This document shows positions 6,885 to 6,896 of a DNA stretch of 6,896 nucleotides, piece by piece; positions within the stretch are counted from its first letter, which is position 1; the number at the start of each line of letters is the position of its first letter. The notes below the pieces were generated by a model. It saw only the letters and a list, made by a program, of their open reading frames with translations. It had not been told where the DNA came from and made no database searches. The stretch is from Saprospirales bacterium. GTDB lineage: Bacteria > Bacteroidota > Bacteroidia > Chitinophagales > JADJOU01. The DNA is taken from positions 1-6,896 of the forward strand of contig CANHJR010000067.1 of NCBI GenBank assembly GCA_947461165.1, read 5' to 3'. A program made the translations under genes and the position numbers.

Positions 6885-6896
6885 AAGTAAGAAATA

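Overview
The window looks like chromosomal DNA from a member of the Bacteroidota. It is AT-rich and gene-dense, Shine-Dalgarno sequences are nearly absent, and upstream regions carry TAnnTTTG-type -7 boxes, the promoter form described for Flavobacterium and Bacteroides. The gene content fits: a stand-alone transketolase N-terminal half, menaquinone biosynthesis genes, and a secreted VWA protein of a shape I associate with this phylum. No RNA genes, insertion sequences, CRISPR arrays or phage genes are visible.

There are two divergent transcription blocks around an intergenic region at about 3908-4025. The minus-strand block starts with the N-terminal half of a split transketolase (3074-3907). 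After only 14 nt come two tandem exported von Willebrand factor A (VWA) paralogs (1695-3059 and 331-1698), which overlap each other by 4 nt. The two VWA genes use TTG and GTG starts; in both, the first in-frame ATG lies beyond the metal-binding motif, so the rare starts are well supported. A 90-nt spacer with weak hairpins and a possible promoter follows. At the left edge, still on the minus strand, are the first 80 codons of trhO (tRNA U34 hydroxylase, UPF0176/YceA family), which runs off the window.

The plus-strand block is menA (4026-4925), menC (4945-5970) and a PhoD-like metallophosphatase (5973-6884), with gaps of 19 and 2 nt, so probably one operon. MenC makes o-succinylbenzoate and MenA prenylates 1,4-dihydroxy-2-naphthoate; both are menaquinone steps. 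The phosphatase-like protein has no signal peptide and no N-terminal accessory domain, so it is predicted to be cytoplasmic, and its link to the quinone genes is unexplained.

Most of the window is ordinary housekeeping sequence. The points worth a second look are the VWA pair tied to an apparently orphan transketolase half, and the cytoplasmic PhoD-like enzyme nearly fused to menC. I see no convincing new defence, mobile or RNA-based system.
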